Of a stretch of 64,000 nt of DNA, positions 55,531-64,000 are shown in pieces. The DNA is taken from assembly GCA_002168225.1 (NCBI GenBank), contig NHBH01000009.1, positions 9,609 through 73,608 on the forward strand, read 5' to 3'. The notes beneath the pieces were generated by a model. That model was not told the origin of the DNA. It ran no database searches and saw only the letters and a list, made by a program, of their open reading frames with translations. Made by a program: the position numbers and the translations under genes. Source of the DNA: Micavibrio sp. TMED2. Lineage in GTDB: Bacteria; Pseudomonadota; Alphaproteobacteria; TMED2. Numbering within the stretch: position 1 is the stretch's first letter; each line of letters begins with the position of its first letter.

Positions 55531-56727
55531 ATGGCGGTCAATGCGGTCGGTCTCAGCACGGCAATCTGGAACAACAATATCAGAAGCCTGTTTCTGCTGT
55601 TGATGTTCCCGGTGCTGGTCTTTGCCGTGCTGGTTTGCGTGACAGTGGTTGGCATCTGGGCGCTGGAGGTGGATGTAAAGCTCAGTGACCAGATATGGCA
55701 GCTGGTCACGCATCCCGGCCAGATACTGACAGACGGTATTCCACAAAATATTGAATTCTGGGCGATACGGATCGGCGTGGTCGTCGCCGCTGTTATTGCG
55801 TTATGGTATCTGATTGCCCTGTTTTTTCATGAGCGGATGGTCGATTACTACGCCAATGCACGACCGGTGACGCGCAAGGAATTTCCGCGTGTTTACAACA
55901 TGCTGGAGAATTTGTGCATTTCACGCGGCTTGCCGATGCCGAAGCTGGGCATGATCGACAGCCCGAAACTCAATGCCTTTGCCAGCGGTATCACCAAGGG
56001 GTCGTTTCGCATTACCCTGACCAAAGGCGTGATGGAAAAGCTGGATGATGATGAGCTTGAGGCCGTGATGGCCCATGAGCTGACCCATATCATCAACCGT
56101 GATTGTCGGCTGATCGTCATTGCCATGATCTTTACCGGCATTTTGGCCATTCTGGCCGAAGGCGTGATGCACACGCTGCGCTTTGGTGGGCGTGGTGCTC
56201 GTTACGGTGGCAGTTCAAACCGGGATTCAGGCAAGATTCTGGGCGGTTTGCTGATCATCATGGTGATCCTCTGGATCGGTTATTTCATCGCTTTGTTGCT
56301 GCGTTCAGCGGTGTCGAAACGGCGTGAATACATGGCCGATGCCGGGGCGGTGCAACTGACCAAGAACCCGGAGGCGATGATCCGCGTGCTGCGCAAGGTA
56401 TCGGTGCAGTCCCATATTGCGCATGTGGATGATGAGGTGCGGATGATGATGTTCGATAACAGCCAGCAGTTCCTCGGCCTGTTCGACACCCATCCGACCA
56501 TTGATGACCGTGTGCGGCTGCTCCAGCGCATGGCCCGCACGGCCTATGATTACAAGCTGGAAAACCCATCCCGCCGCCGGGAGAGGCTGAATGCCAAGCA
56601 CCCCGGTCCATGGGAACGGCGCAAGATGGGCATGGGCACCAAGGTCAAAAAGGCACGGCAGAAGCGTGATGCCAAACGCACCGGTGCTGGTGGTAATTCG
56701 GCCTTGTCTGGTCAGGAACCGACCTGA
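55531..56727 (+). CDS. M48-family membrane zinc metalloprotease (HtpX-like)
   Basis: A 398-residue membrane protease. Two N-terminal hydrophobic segments come first (SLFLLLMFPVLVFAVLVCV and VVVAAVIALWYLIALFF). The peptidase part has LNAFASGITKGSFRITLTKG and VMAHELTHIINRDC with the zinc-binding HELTH. Two more helices follow (LLIIMVILWIGYFIALLL), then the third ligand region SKRREYMADAGAVQL. The C-terminal tail is basic (RRKMGMGTKVKKARQKRD). HtpX-like enzymes remove damaged membrane proteins. Pairing with LemA is common. Confidence 0.92.
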   Translation: MAVNAVGLSTAIWNNNIRSLFLLLMFPVLVFAVLVCVTVVGIWALEVDVKLSDQIWQLVTHPGQILTDGIPQNIEFWAIRIGVVVAAVIALWYLIALFFHERMVDYYANARPVTRKEFPRVYNMLENLCISRGLPMPKLGMIDSPKLNAFASGITKGSFRITLTKGVMEKLDDDELEAVMAHELTHIINRDCRLIVIAMIFTGILAILAEGVMHTLRFGGRGARYGGSSNRDSGKILGGLLIIMVILWIGYFIALLLRSAVSKRREYMADAGAVQLTKNPEAMIRVLRKVSVQSHIAHVDDEVRMMMFDNSQQFLGLFDTHPTIDDRVRLLQRMARTAYDYKLENPSRRRERLNAKHPGPWERRKMGMGTKVKKARQKRDAKRTGAGGNSALSGQEPT

Positions 56728-56747
56728 TTGCCTTCTGTGCCTATGGC

Positions 56748-57974
56748 TCAGCCGAACGCCTGGAGCCCGGTCTGGGCGCGACCTAGGATCAGGGCGTGAA
56801 TGTCGTGGGTGCCCTCATAGGTATTGACCGCCTCGAGGTTCATGACATGGCGGATCACATGGAACTCATCGGCGATGCCGTTGCCGCCATGGATATCACG
56901 GGCCATGCGGGCGATCTCGAGCGCCTTGCCGCAGTTGTTGCGCTTCATCAGGCTGATCGCTTCCGGTGCGCCGGTGCCGGCATCCTTCATCCGACCGAGC
57001 TGTAACGCACCCTGCAGGCCGAGGGTGATTTCGGTCTGCATATCGGCGAGTTTCTTCTGCACCAGTTGAGTTTGTGCCAAGGGCCGTCCGAAGATGCTCC
57101 GGTCGAGGGCATATTGCCGGGCTGCGTGCCAGCAGAATTCGGCAGCACCCATGGCACCCCAGGCAATGCCGTACCGGGCGTTGTTCAGGCAGGAGAACGG
57201 GCCTTTCAGACCGCGTACCTCGGGGAATGCGTTCTCTTCCGGTATCTCGACGCCGTCCATGACGATCTCGCCGGTGATCGAGGCGCGGAGCGAGAACTTG
57301 CCCTCGATCTTCGGCGCGCTGAGACCGGCCATGCCCTTCTCCAGCACAAAGCCGCGGATATTGTCCTCATCATCCTTGGCCCAGACCACAAACACATCGG
57401 CGATGGGTGAATTGGTGATCCACATCTTGCTGCCAGTGAGTTTGTACCCGCCATCGATCTTGCGCGCGCGGGTTTTCATCGAGGCGGGATCGGAACCGGC
57501 ATCCGGTTCGGTAAGGCCAAAGCAGCCGACATACTCACCGCTCGCCAGTTTTGGCAGCAGGCGGCGTTTCACCGCTTCGGTGGCATAGGCATGGATCGGG
57601 TACATGACCAGTGAGGATTGCACCGACATTGCCGAACGGTAGCCGCTGTCCACGCGCTCTACCTCACGGGCAACGAGGCCATAGCTGACATAGTTGAGAC
57701 CAGCGCCGCCATACTCTTCCGGCAGGGTACAGCCGAGCAGGCCAAGCTCGCCCATCTCGGTCATGATCTCGCGGTGGAACACTTCGTGCCGGTTGGCCTC
57801 AAGCACGCGCGGCATCAACCGGTCCTGACAATAGCCATGGGCGGTATCGCGCACCATGCGCTCTTCCTCGCTCAACTGGCTGTCGAGCAGCAGCGGGTCT
57901 TGCCAGTCAAATGACGGACGGATGTTTTTGTCCTGAACCGGGGTGGCGGCGCTGTTTTCTGGCACGGCTGACAT
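56748..57974 (-). CDS. gcdH: Glutaryl-CoA dehydrogenase
   Basis: A flavoenzyme of lysine and tryptophan breakdown that oxidises and decarboxylates glutaryl-CoA to crotonyl-CoA. The 408-residue protein (ATG at 57974) has [58 protein letters not shown], and [20 protein letters not shown], where the Glu is the catalytic base. These agree with GcdH rather than other acyl-CoA dehydrogenases. A GTG at 58016 lies inside the upstream hairpin and is less likely. No partner CoA-transferase is nearby. Confidence 0.9.
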   Translation of the reverse strand: MSAVPENSAATPVQDKNIRPSFDWQDPLLLDSQLSEEERMVRDTAHGYCQDRLMPRVLEANRHEVFHREIMTEMGELGLLGCTLPEEYGGAGLNYVSYGLVAREVERVDSGYRSAMSVQSSLVMYPIHAYATEAVKRRLLPKLASGEYVGCFGLTEPDAGSDPASMKTRARKIDGGYKLTGSKMWITNSPIADVFVVWAKDDEDNIRGFVLEKGMAGLSAPKIEGKFSLRASITGEIVMDGVEIPEENAFPEVRGLKGPFSCLNNARYGIAWGAMGAAEFCWHAARQYALDRSIFGRPLAQTQLVQKKLADMQTEITLGLQGALQLGRMKDAGTGAPEAISLMKRNNCGKALEIARMARDIHGGNGIADEFHVIRHVMNLEAVNTYEGTHDIHALILGRAQTGLQAFG

Positions 57975-57990
57975 CTGCTGGTGGCTCCCA

Positions 57991-58022
57991 AAACCTGTGG
58001 CTTTATGATTGGCCACAGGTTT
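57991..58022 (-). terminator. Perfect 11-bp hairpin between opgH and gcdH
   Basis: On the minus strand AAACCTGTGGC and GCCACAGGTTT pair perfectly around 10 bases, followed by TTGGG. It lies between the opgH stop and the gcdH start. The A/T-flanked stem may end opgH transcripts or shape the gcdH leader. Confidence 0.6.
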
Positions 58023-58087
58023 AGCACACCGCCGAGGCTGTTGCCTATCAGAAGCGACCGCTTGGTCGGTGTTGCCGGTATCGCCGG

Positions 58088-59992
58088 TCAGGCGGCCTCG
58101 GTGACCGGTTGCAGGGTGCTTTGCAGGTCGCCGCTAACCGCCGGGGTTGATTGTCCGCGGCAGGCGATCTGGCGCAGGATCAGTGGCATATCGCGGTCTT
58201 CCGGGATGGCAAACAGACCGGTCCGGACCGAAAAGGCACCGAACCAGTGCGACGAGGTCAGCACGGTCAGCGGGATCGACAGCATGAACCCGGCGAGCAA
58301 CGGTGCGGCCCAGAGGATAAACACCGAGTTGTAATTCCAGAACACAGCTGTGAGCGCCACACCGAACAGCGTATGCGGCAGATAGGCATGGGCGGCCTCG
58401 TACCAGCTGACGGCGCGACCGTCACGGCGCTGGACATCCCATTTGATCTGCCGACCGAAGGGCAGTCCGGCAATGAAGATCGCTTCGGTAAAGGCGACGA
58501 CCGGGGCCATGAGGGCCGAGGTAATGAACTCGAGCAGGGCATTGATGGCAACGATCAGGCCGCCGCCATAGCGCTGGCGCTCACGGGCTGAAAACAGCAC
58601 ACAGGCGACACCCATGAATTTCGGCGACAGGCTGAGGGTCATGATGGTGATGAACAGCCCGAGACCAAGCTCTGCCGGATAGGCACCGGCTGCTGCATAT
58701 TCGCTGCCGAGCAGGTTGTAGTGGCCGAGCATGACCTGTGCCGTACCGGTCAGGATGAACAGCATCCATGCCGGGGCACCGGTATACATCAGGATGGCCA
58801 GCACCAGTTGCATCCGGCTGACCGGTTTAATGTCACGCATGCCGAGCAGACCGAAATACTGCAGGTTGCCCTGACACCAGCGCAGTTCGCGTTTGACGAA
58901 ATCGGGCAGGCTCGGTGGATTTTCCTCGAAGCTCTCATCCTCGATCGGCCAGACCCGGACCTCGTAACCGGCGCGGCGCATTAGCACGGCCTCGACCTGA
59001 TCATGGCTCAGGATGTGGCCACCGAGCGGCGGGCGACCGCCAAGGGTCGGCAGTTGGCAATGGTCGTGGAAAGCGGCCATGCGCACGACGGCATTATGGC
59101 CCCAGAACGGGCCGCAATCGCCCTGCCACCATGCGGAACCGAGGGTGAAGGCCCGCATGCCATGGCGCATACCGAACTGGAACAACCGGCCAAAGCCACT
59201 GTCCGATGGCATGCCGACGGCGAGGCTCTGCAGGATACCGATCTGCGGGTTGGCCTCCATACGCCGGACCAGACGGCGGATGCCCTCACCGGACATGACG
59301 CTGTCAGCATCAAGCGGGATGAAGAAGTCGTAATCATCGCGGTGATCGGCACAGAACGCCATGACATTACCGGCCTTGTAACCGGTATTGTCGGCGCGGC
59401 GACGGTAATGGATATTCACGCCCGGTCCGGCCTGCTGACGCCATTCGGCGACAAGCTTTTCCTCATTGGCGGCGATTACCGGGCGGCTGGTATCGGACAG
59501 CAGGTGGAAATCGAAGCGGTCGGCTTCGGCCAGTGCGCTAATGCTCTGCTGAACCGCGCGGAACCGGCTCAGGGAGCGTGCCGGGTCTTCATTGCGCACG
59601 GTCATGATGATGGCGGTCTTAGCCGTGATCGGCTTGCTCTCGTCGATCAGCAGGCTCGGTGCCACCTGACGGATCGGATCACGGGCGAAGGCATGAAGGC
59701 TGAAGCCGATCACCGCATTCCAGAAGCCGATCGAAAGCCAGGGCGGGGTTGCGGCATAGGTGACGAGCAGCAGGGTGTCGGTCCAGTGCCAGCCGCCATA
59801 GCGTAGCAGCTGTACCATGGTAATCAGCAACCCGCTGATGGTCAGCAGGTTGAGCAGGGTAAAGCCGAGACGGCGCAGCCGGTAATCCGGCGCGCTGACA
59901 ATGGTCGATGCGGTATTCTCTGAAATATCCGAAAAAGCTGCCGTTGTGCCGTTTTCTGTGGCAATACCGGCTGACATACCCTTGGTTCGCAC
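58088..59992 (-). CDS. opgH: Glucans biosynthesis glucosyltransferase OpgH (MdoH)
   Basis: An inner-membrane GT2 enzyme that builds the beta-glucan backbone of periplasmic glucans from UDP-glucose. The 634-residue protein has two N-terminal helices ([36 protein letters not shown]). The cytoplasmic GT2 domain has [39 protein letters not shown] with the D-x-[19 protein letters not shown], and [18 protein letters not shown] with the Q-x-x-R-W-like motif. Further helices follow. It lacks the longer ends of the E. coli protein, as is usual in this class. I kept the GTG at 59992 because AGGA lies 6 bases before it. No opgG is nearby. Confidence 0.92.
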   Translation of the reverse strand: MRTKGMSAGIATENGTTAAFSDISENTASTIVSAPDYRLRRLGFTLLNLLTISGLLITMVQLLRYGGWHWTDTLLLVTYAATPPWLSIGFWNAVIGFSLHAFARDPIRQVAPSLLIDESKPITAKTAIIMTVRNEDPARSLSRFRAVQQSISALAEADRFDFHLLSDTSRPVIAANEEKLVAEWRQQAGPGVNIHYRRRADNTGYKAGNVMAFCADHRDDYDFFIPLDADSVMSGEGIRRLVRRMEANPQIGILQSLAVGMPSDSGFGRLFQFGMRHGMRAFTLGSAWWQGDCGPFWGHNAVVRMAAFHDHCQLPTLGGRPPLGGHILSHDQVEAVLMRRAGYEVRVWPIEDESFEENPPSLPDFVKRELRWCQGNLQYFGLLGMRDIKPVSRMQLVLAILMYTGAPAWMLFILTGTAQVMLGHYNLLGSEYAAAGAYPAELGLGLFITIMTLSLSPKFMGVACVLFSARERQRYGGGLIVAINALLEFITSALMAPVVAFTEAIFIAGLPFGRQIKWDVQRRDGRAVSWYEAAHAYLPHTLFGVALTAVFWNYNSVFILWAAPLLAGFMLSIPLTVLTSSHWFGAFSVRTGLFAIPEDRDMPLILRQIACRGQSTPAVSGDLQSTLQPVTEAA

Positions 59993-60105
59993 GATTTTCC
60001 TATCGCAGTAAGAGTGCTATGCCTTGCGCACCGCAACATGAACACCACCATAAATGATGGTATTTCGCATATGCAGCAAGTGCTTCGCGGAAAAATAAAG
60101 CAAAA

Positions 60106-61143
60106 GTGATCAAGCCGTTAGACGATATGGCCCTACCTGAAACACTCGCCAAGCCCCAACCCGGTCACTTTCGCGCGGTCTGGTATCACGGGAATGCCAC
60201 TATCACAATCGAAGATGGCCCCATGATGGCCGCCGATGCGGCGAATTTTGACAATCCTGTGGTCATGCGCGGACTTTTTTCCGGCATTAGTCGCGGGACC
60301 GAACGCCTTGTCTTTACAGGCAAAGTCCCGGCGAGCGAGCATCAGCGCATGCGCTGTCCGCATCAGGACGGAGTGTTCGGCGGACCGGTGAAATACGGCT
60401 ATGCCATGATTGCCGAATGCATTGATGGCCCGCTGGAGATGCAGGGTCGTCCCGGCTTCGTCCTGCACCCGCACCAGACCGGTTTCACGGTGCCCGCCGA
60501 TGATGTGCATCTCCTGCCCGAGGCATTGCCGCCGAAACGCGCCTGCCTGATCGCCAATATGGAAACCGCCCTCAACATCCTCTGGGATAGTCACGCCAGT
60601 GCAGGGGACCGGATACTGGTGGTCGGCGGCGGGGTGTTGGGGTTGCTGGTCACGGCTCTTGCCGCCGGGTTGCCCGGTGCGGGGTTAACGCTCTGTGATC
60701 CTGTGGCCGAGCGGGCGGCGCTGGCCGATTTGTTTGGCGCGGCCTTCTGCACCCCGGATCAGGCACCGGACGGGCAGGATGTGGTGATCCATGTGAGCGG
60801 CAATCCCGCCGGTCTGGAAACCGCGCTCAACGCTGCCGGGTACGAGGCCCGTGTGGTGGAGGCAAGTTGGTATGGCGACAGGCCGGTATCGGTACCGCTC
60901 GGCGGTGCATTCCACAGCCAGCGCCTGTCGCTGGTCTCGTCACAGGTTGGCGGCATTCCGGCAGACCGGCGCGGGCGCTGGACCTATCGCCGCCGTCTGG
61001 CCACCGCCATGCAGCTTTTGTGCGATGATCGCTTCGATCACCTTATCACCGGTGAAATTGCTTTTGACGATGCGGCGGCAGCTATGCCATCCGTCTTTGC
61101 CGACGATGCCGATGGTCTGATGACCGTCATCCGGTATCCGTAA
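60106..61143 (+). CDS. Zinc-type alcohol dehydrogenase-like protein of a pterin-like cluster
   Basis: A 345-residue MDR-superfamily oxidoreductase. The catalytic half has VMRGLFSGISRGTERLVFTG and GVFGGPVKYGYAMIAEC; the nucleotide-binding half has RILVVGGGVLGLLVTALAAG. The usual structural-zinc cysteine loop is missing, so it may not hold the second zinc. It starts at a GTG (60106) or an ATG (60127). It heads a run with a PTPS-like enzyme, a glycosyltransferase and a methyltransferase, and so may reduce or oxidise a side chain of their product. The substrate is unknown. Confidence 0.8.
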   Translation: MIKPLDDMALPETLAKPQPGHFRAVWYHGNATITIEDGPMMAADAANFDNPVVMRGLFSGISRGTERLVFTGKVPASEHQRMRCPHQDGVFGGPVKYGYAMIAECIDGPLEMQGRPGFVLHPHQTGFTVPADDVHLLPEALPPKRACLIANMETALNILWDSHASAGDRILVVGGGVLGLLVTALAAGLPGAGLTLCDPVAERAALADLFGAAFCTPDQAPDGQDVVIHVSGNPAGLETALNAAGYEARVVEASWYGDRPVSVPLGGAFHSQRLSLVSSQVGGIPADRRGRWTYRRRLATAMQLLCDDRFDHLITGEIAFDDAAAAMPSVFADDADGLMTVIRYP

Positions 61144-61188
61144 ATTCTTCTCTCCTTTTTCAGCCTTTAGTCAGGACACGCTCTGCCC

Positions 61189-61590
61189 ATGTACGCGCTC
61201 GAAGTACGCGATCACATCATGATCGCCCACAGCCTTGCCGGTGAGGCCTTTGGCCCGGCCCAGAAGACCCATGGTGCCACCTTTGTCGTCGATGCCGCGT
61301 TCTTCCGGCCCGAGCTGGATGAGAACGACATCGTGGTCGATATCGGTCTGGCGAGCGATACGCTGAAGGCCATTCTGGGCGAGCTGAACTACAAGAACCT
61401 CGACGAGCATCCCGATTTCACTGATCGCCGCTCGACCACCGAGAAGCTGGCGAAATGGATTTTCGACAAGCTGGTCGCGGCGATCCATGACGGCAAGCTC
61501 GGCCCATCCGCCACCGGGATCGAGAAGATCCGCGTGCTGCTGAATGAAAGCCATGTGGCCCGTGGCTGGTATGAGGCACCGGTTGCCTGA
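61189..61590 (+). CDS. 6-pyruvoyl-tetrahydropterin synthase-like protein, second QueD homologue
   Basis: A 133-residue T-fold enzyme. It differs clearly from the QueD at 16892. The start is YALEVRDHIMIAHSLAGEAFGPAQKTHGATFVV, with the two zinc histidines (IAHS and KTHG), and the middle has LGELNYKNLDEHPDF and STTEKLAKWIF. The end, IRVLLNESHVARGWYEA, has the substrate-binding Glu. The Cys of QueD (HPCARLHGH) is absent, so the reaction may differ. The ATG starts 45 bases after the dehydrogenase, and its stop is one base before the glycosyltransferase start. Confidence 0.85.
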   Translation: MYALEVRDHIMIAHSLAGEAFGPAQKTHGATFVVDAAFFRPELDENDIVVDIGLASDTLKAILGELNYKNLDEHPDFTDRRSTTEKLAKWIFDKLVAAIHDGKLGPSATGIEKIRVLLNESHVARGWYEAPVA

Positions 61591-61591
61591 T

Positions 61592-62662
61592 ATGGCCGAA
61601 GCCCGCTCGAAAATCCGGCAATTCGCCTTCGCCATTCCCGGCGATCTGGGAACCCGCACCGGTGGCTATGGCTATGCGCGGGAGATTATCGACCATCTGC
61701 CCGGCTCCGGCTGGAATGCCAATATCATCCAGCTTGATGCCGGGTTTCCCGATCCGAGCCCGGCGGTGGTGGACGAGACGATTCGGTTGTTGAACGCGGT
61801 GCCCGAGGGCATGCCGGTCATGGTTGACGGGCTCGCCTATGGCGCGCTGCCCGCAACCCTGCTCGCCGATGTGCCGAACCCGCTGATCGCACTGGTGCAT
61901 CATCCTTTGGGACTGGAAACCGGGCTTGATCCGGTTCGCGCCAAACAGCTGATCGATAATGAACAGGCGGCACTCTCGGTCGCCGATACGATCATCGTCA
62001 CCAGCCCGCATACCAAACGGGTTCTGGTCCGCGATTTCAATGTCTCGGCCCGGCGCATCCATGTGGCGACACCCGGTATTCCGGCGGCCAAACGGGCGAC
62101 ACCCGATAACCGTCAGCCGCCGATGATCCTCAGCGTCGGCACGATTACCCAGCGCAAGGGCACGGATATCCTGCTCGCCTGTCTGCTCGGTCTCACTCAT
62201 GTTCCATGGCATGCCGTGATCTGTGGCGATCCCGGTCGTGATCCGCAATATGCCCAGTTTATCACCTCGGTAGCCTCGGTCCCGGCGCTGGCCAATCGGG
62301 TCAGCTTTACCGGCAGTGTCGGGGAGGCCGACCTGCACGCGCTCTATGCCCAGGCATCGCTGTTTGTGCTGCCATCGCATTATGAGGGTTATGGCATGGC
62401 TTTCGCCGAGGCGGTGCGGCGCGGTATTCCGGCGCTCGGTTTTGCCACCGGTGCCGTGCCGGATACGGTGGGGCCGGGCGGCATTCTGGTACCCGATGGT
62501 GACGCCAATGCGCTCAGCGCCGCCATGGCCGCCCTGTTGTCGAACCCATCGCAGCGTCAGGCGTTATCCGATAAGGCGTGGGATTATGGACAGACCATGC
62601 CCGACTGGTTCGACACGGCAGCGGTGATCGGCCGGTGTCTGACCGATGCTGCCGCGAACTAG
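61592..62662 (+). CDS. Glycosyltransferase family 4 protein
   Basis: A 356-residue GT-B glycosyltransferase. The N-terminal domain has IPGDLGTRTGGYGYAREIID for acceptor binding. The C-terminal donor domain has ILSVGTITQRKGTDILLACL, VSFTGSVGEADLHALYAQA, and FVLPSHYEGYGMAFAEAVRR with the E-x7-E catalytic motif. The ATG at 61592 follows directly after the PTPS-like gene. With a methyltransferase next, it suggests a glycosylated, methylated small product rather than a polysaccharide. Confidence 0.88.
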   Translation: MAEARSKIRQFAFAIPGDLGTRTGGYGYAREIIDHLPGSGWNANIIQLDAGFPDPSPAVVDETIRLLNAVPEGMPVMVDGLAYGALPATLLADVPNPLIALVHHPLGLETGLDPVRAKQLIDNEQAALSVADTIIVTSPHTKRVLVRDFNVSARRIHVATPGIPAAKRATPDNRQPPMILSVGTITQRKGTDILLACLLGLTHVPWHAVICGDPGRDPQYAQFITSVASVPALANRVSFTGSVGEADLHALYAQASLFVLPSHYEGYGMAFAEAVRRGIPALGFATGAVPDTVGPGGILVPDGDANALSAAMAALLSNPSQRQALSDKAWDYGQTMPDWFDTAAVIGRCLTDAAAN

Positions 62663-62679
62663 AGGACGGGAAAGCTAAT

Positions 62680-63477
62680 ATGTCCGGTTTCAGCCCAGAC
62701 TGGCTCGACCTGCGTGAACCTGCGGACAGACAGGCGCGCTGCAAGGCGTTGCAGGCGCAGGTTGCAACCTATTTTGCCGATCGGGACAGTATCTCGATCT
62801 GTGATCTCGGCGCCGGGACCGGCGCAACCGTCCGCGCACTGCATCCCTTGTTGCCAAGGCCACAGACATGGCGGTTGATCGACCATGTAGCCGAGAACCT
62901 GCAGGCCGCTGAAGCACGGCTCGGGCCGGTGGCGGAAACTGAGGCCCTGACCATCCATTATCAGGTGCATGATCTGGCCGATGATCCGGCCCCGTGGGAT
63001 GATGAGGCCGGGTTTGTTACCGCCTCGGCGTTGTTTGATCTGACCTCGACCACATGGATCGAGACGCTGGTGGCACGGCTGGCGGAACGGCAGTTGCCGC
63101 TGCTTGGTCTGCTCACCTATGACGGACGACTGGAATTTGCCAATAAGGTGCCGGAAGACAAGGTGATGCATGAGGCGTTCGATGCGCATCAGCAGACCGA
63201 CAAGGGCTTCGGCCCAGCTGCCGGTCCCAATGCCACCCTGCGGCTGGAGGCTGCACTCGCCAATGCCGGGTATCGCCTGTTCTCCGGTGACAGCACATGG
63301 GAACTCGGGTCCGATCATGCCGAGATGCGACAGGCGGTAATCGACGGCTGGGCCGGTGCCGCGCGGGAAATGGCGGTGGACGAGGATACCATTCAGGCAT
63401 GGCTGCGCGCCCATGCGGATGCTGCTGATATGCTGGCGGTCGGCCATACCGATCTCTTCGCCCATCCGGCTCGCTGA
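62680..63477 (+). CDS. SAM-dependent methyltransferase, substrate unknown
   Basis: A 265-residue protein starting SGFSPDWLDLREPADRQAR. The SAM site is ISICDLGAGTGATVRALHPL (residues 39-58), followed by WRLIDHVAEN and FVTASALFDLTSTTWIETL. The C-terminus (YRLFSGDSTWEL) is not like common named families. GAGGACGGGAAAG lies before the ATG. It ends the plus-strand run and faces the RibD-like gene. Confidence 0.85.
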   Translation: MSGFSPDWLDLREPADRQARCKALQAQVATYFADRDSISICDLGAGTGATVRALHPLLPRPQTWRLIDHVAENLQAAEARLGPVAETEALTIHYQVHDLADDPAPWDDEAGFVTASALFDLTSTTWIETLVARLAERQLPLLGLLTYDGRLEFANKVPEDKVMHEAFDAHQQTDKGFGPAAGPNATLRLEAALANAGYRLFSGDSTWELGSDHAEMRQAVIDGWAGAAREMAVDEDTIQAWLRAHADAADMLAVGHTDLFAHPAR

Positions 63478-63492
63478 TCGGCAGGTTGATTG

Positions 63493-64000
63493 CTAAAAGG
63501 CGCAATCAATCAGCATATCGCCGCCGGGTAGCGTATAGTGGCTGATAGCGCTCGGGCGTATCGCCTGTTCCAGCGTCTCGATTGTACGGGATGAGGTAAT
63601 GCCGCTCGGTCCGGCACCGATAATCAGTGGACCGACCAGCAGGTGCAGGTGGTCAATGGCACCGGCATCGAGCCAGCCGGATACGGTGCTGGCCCCGCCC
63701 TCGATCAGCAACCGTGTCAGGCCGCGTTCCGCCAGCGCCGCACGGATCGCGTCGATCGGCAGGTCGCCATTTGCATCGGCGGCAATACTGATATGGCTGC
63801 AGTCTTTCGGGCAGGTATCGGGTGTCACATCGCTGCGGTGGATCAGGATGCGCTGTTCCGCCGGATTATCGCGCCAGCGGGCCTCAAGAGCGGTTCTGCC
63901 GCTGGGGTCAATCACCACGCGCGCCGGGCTTCTGCCGCTGACCCGCCGGACCGAGAGTTGCGGATTGTCGGCGGCAACCGTACCGGCCCCGACCAACACC
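63493..64000 (-). CDS. RibD-type reductase domain, partial
   Basis: The C-terminal 168 residues of a protein that continues past the right edge. MLVGAGTVAADNPQLSVR, then PARVVIDPSGR, LTRLLIEGGASTVSGWLDAG and HLLVGPLIIGAG are the RibD C-terminal (dihydrofolate-reductase-like) pattern, which reduces the ribosyl group of a pyrimidine in riboflavin synthesis. Whether the deaminase half is upstream cannot be seen. It is convergent with the methyltransferase. It could be part of normal riboflavin synthesis or a special reductase for the neighbouring pathway. Confidence 0.85.
   Translation of the reverse strand, partial: VLVGAGTVAADNPQLSVRRVSGRSPARVVIDPSGRTALEARWRDNPAEQRILIHRSDVTPDTCPKDCSHISIAADANGDLPIDAIRAALAERGLTRLLIEGGASTVSGWLDAGAIDHLHLLVGPLIIGAGPSGITSSRTIETLEQAIRPSAISHYTLPGGDMLIDCAF

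Overview
The window looks like chromosomal DNA of an alphaproteobacterium with high GC content. The evidence is the ptsP/lysC/ubiG neighbourhood, the prfA-prmC pair, ispG beside a RodZ-type protein, a DUF4167 protein, and a Zur box of the alphaproteobacterial type. The genus cannot be named from the sequence alone.

Bases 1-1752 hold a mobilization operon on the minus strand: a small acidic ORF, a MobC-like protein, and a relaxase running off the left edge, joined by ATGA overlaps. About 30 bases away begins a CRISPR array (1782-4413) of 36 repeats and 35 spacers. It is read on the minus strand, with its leader on the right and degenerate repeats on the left. The matching type I-G cas operon (minus strand, 14519 to 6503) encodes Csb1 (Cas7), Csb2 (Cas5-Cas6) and a 1397-residue Cas3 with a C-terminal extension that probably replaces the large subunit. 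Its last gene is a Mrr-like PD-(D/E)XK nuclease, coupled to cas3 by ATGA. A WYL-domain regulator is divergent from csb1. The adaptation module is ruined: only the front of a Cas4-Cas1 fusion survives (4727-5335), and no cas1 or cas2 is visible. Between this remnant and the nuclease lie a solo CRISPR-like repeat, a shrunken repeat remnant, a promoter/micro-ORF/hairpin unit, and a DUF3892-HTH gene pair bracketed by related GC-rich hairpins. This 1.2 kb stretch, with the nuclease, is the most unusual part of the window.

From 15.6 kb rightward the content is mostly core: queC-queD-queE-queF (preQ1 synthesis) with a possible preQ1-type pseudoknot in front; a receiver protein; an LpqC-type esterase; a GST; a TauE/SafE transporter; a YceI-cytochrome b561-YceI operon; a glutathionyl-hydroquinone reductase; a secreted acidic protein of unknown function; ClpB; a MOSC protein; methylglyoxal synthase; DUF4167; prfA-prmC; ispG; a RodZ-like protein; ptsP; lysC; ubiG; and a second methyltransferase.

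From 41.5 to 44.8 kb is a complete zinc-uptake locus (znuA divergent from zur-znuC-znuB) with a perfect Zur palindrome between. Then come an acyl-CoA dehydrogenase/GntR/nitroreductase operon, hemN with an FNR/FixK-type box, tRNA-Gly(CCC), a SulP transporter, trhO, two unrecognised membrane proteins around tag, LemA with an M48 protease, glutaryl-CoA dehydrogenase, and the glucan glucosyltransferase OpgH. The right end (60.1-64.0 kb) carries an alcohol dehydrogenase/PTPS-like/glycosyltransferase/methyltransferase run next to a convergent RibD-type reductase. This set suggests an uncharacterised pterin- or deazapurine-like pathway.
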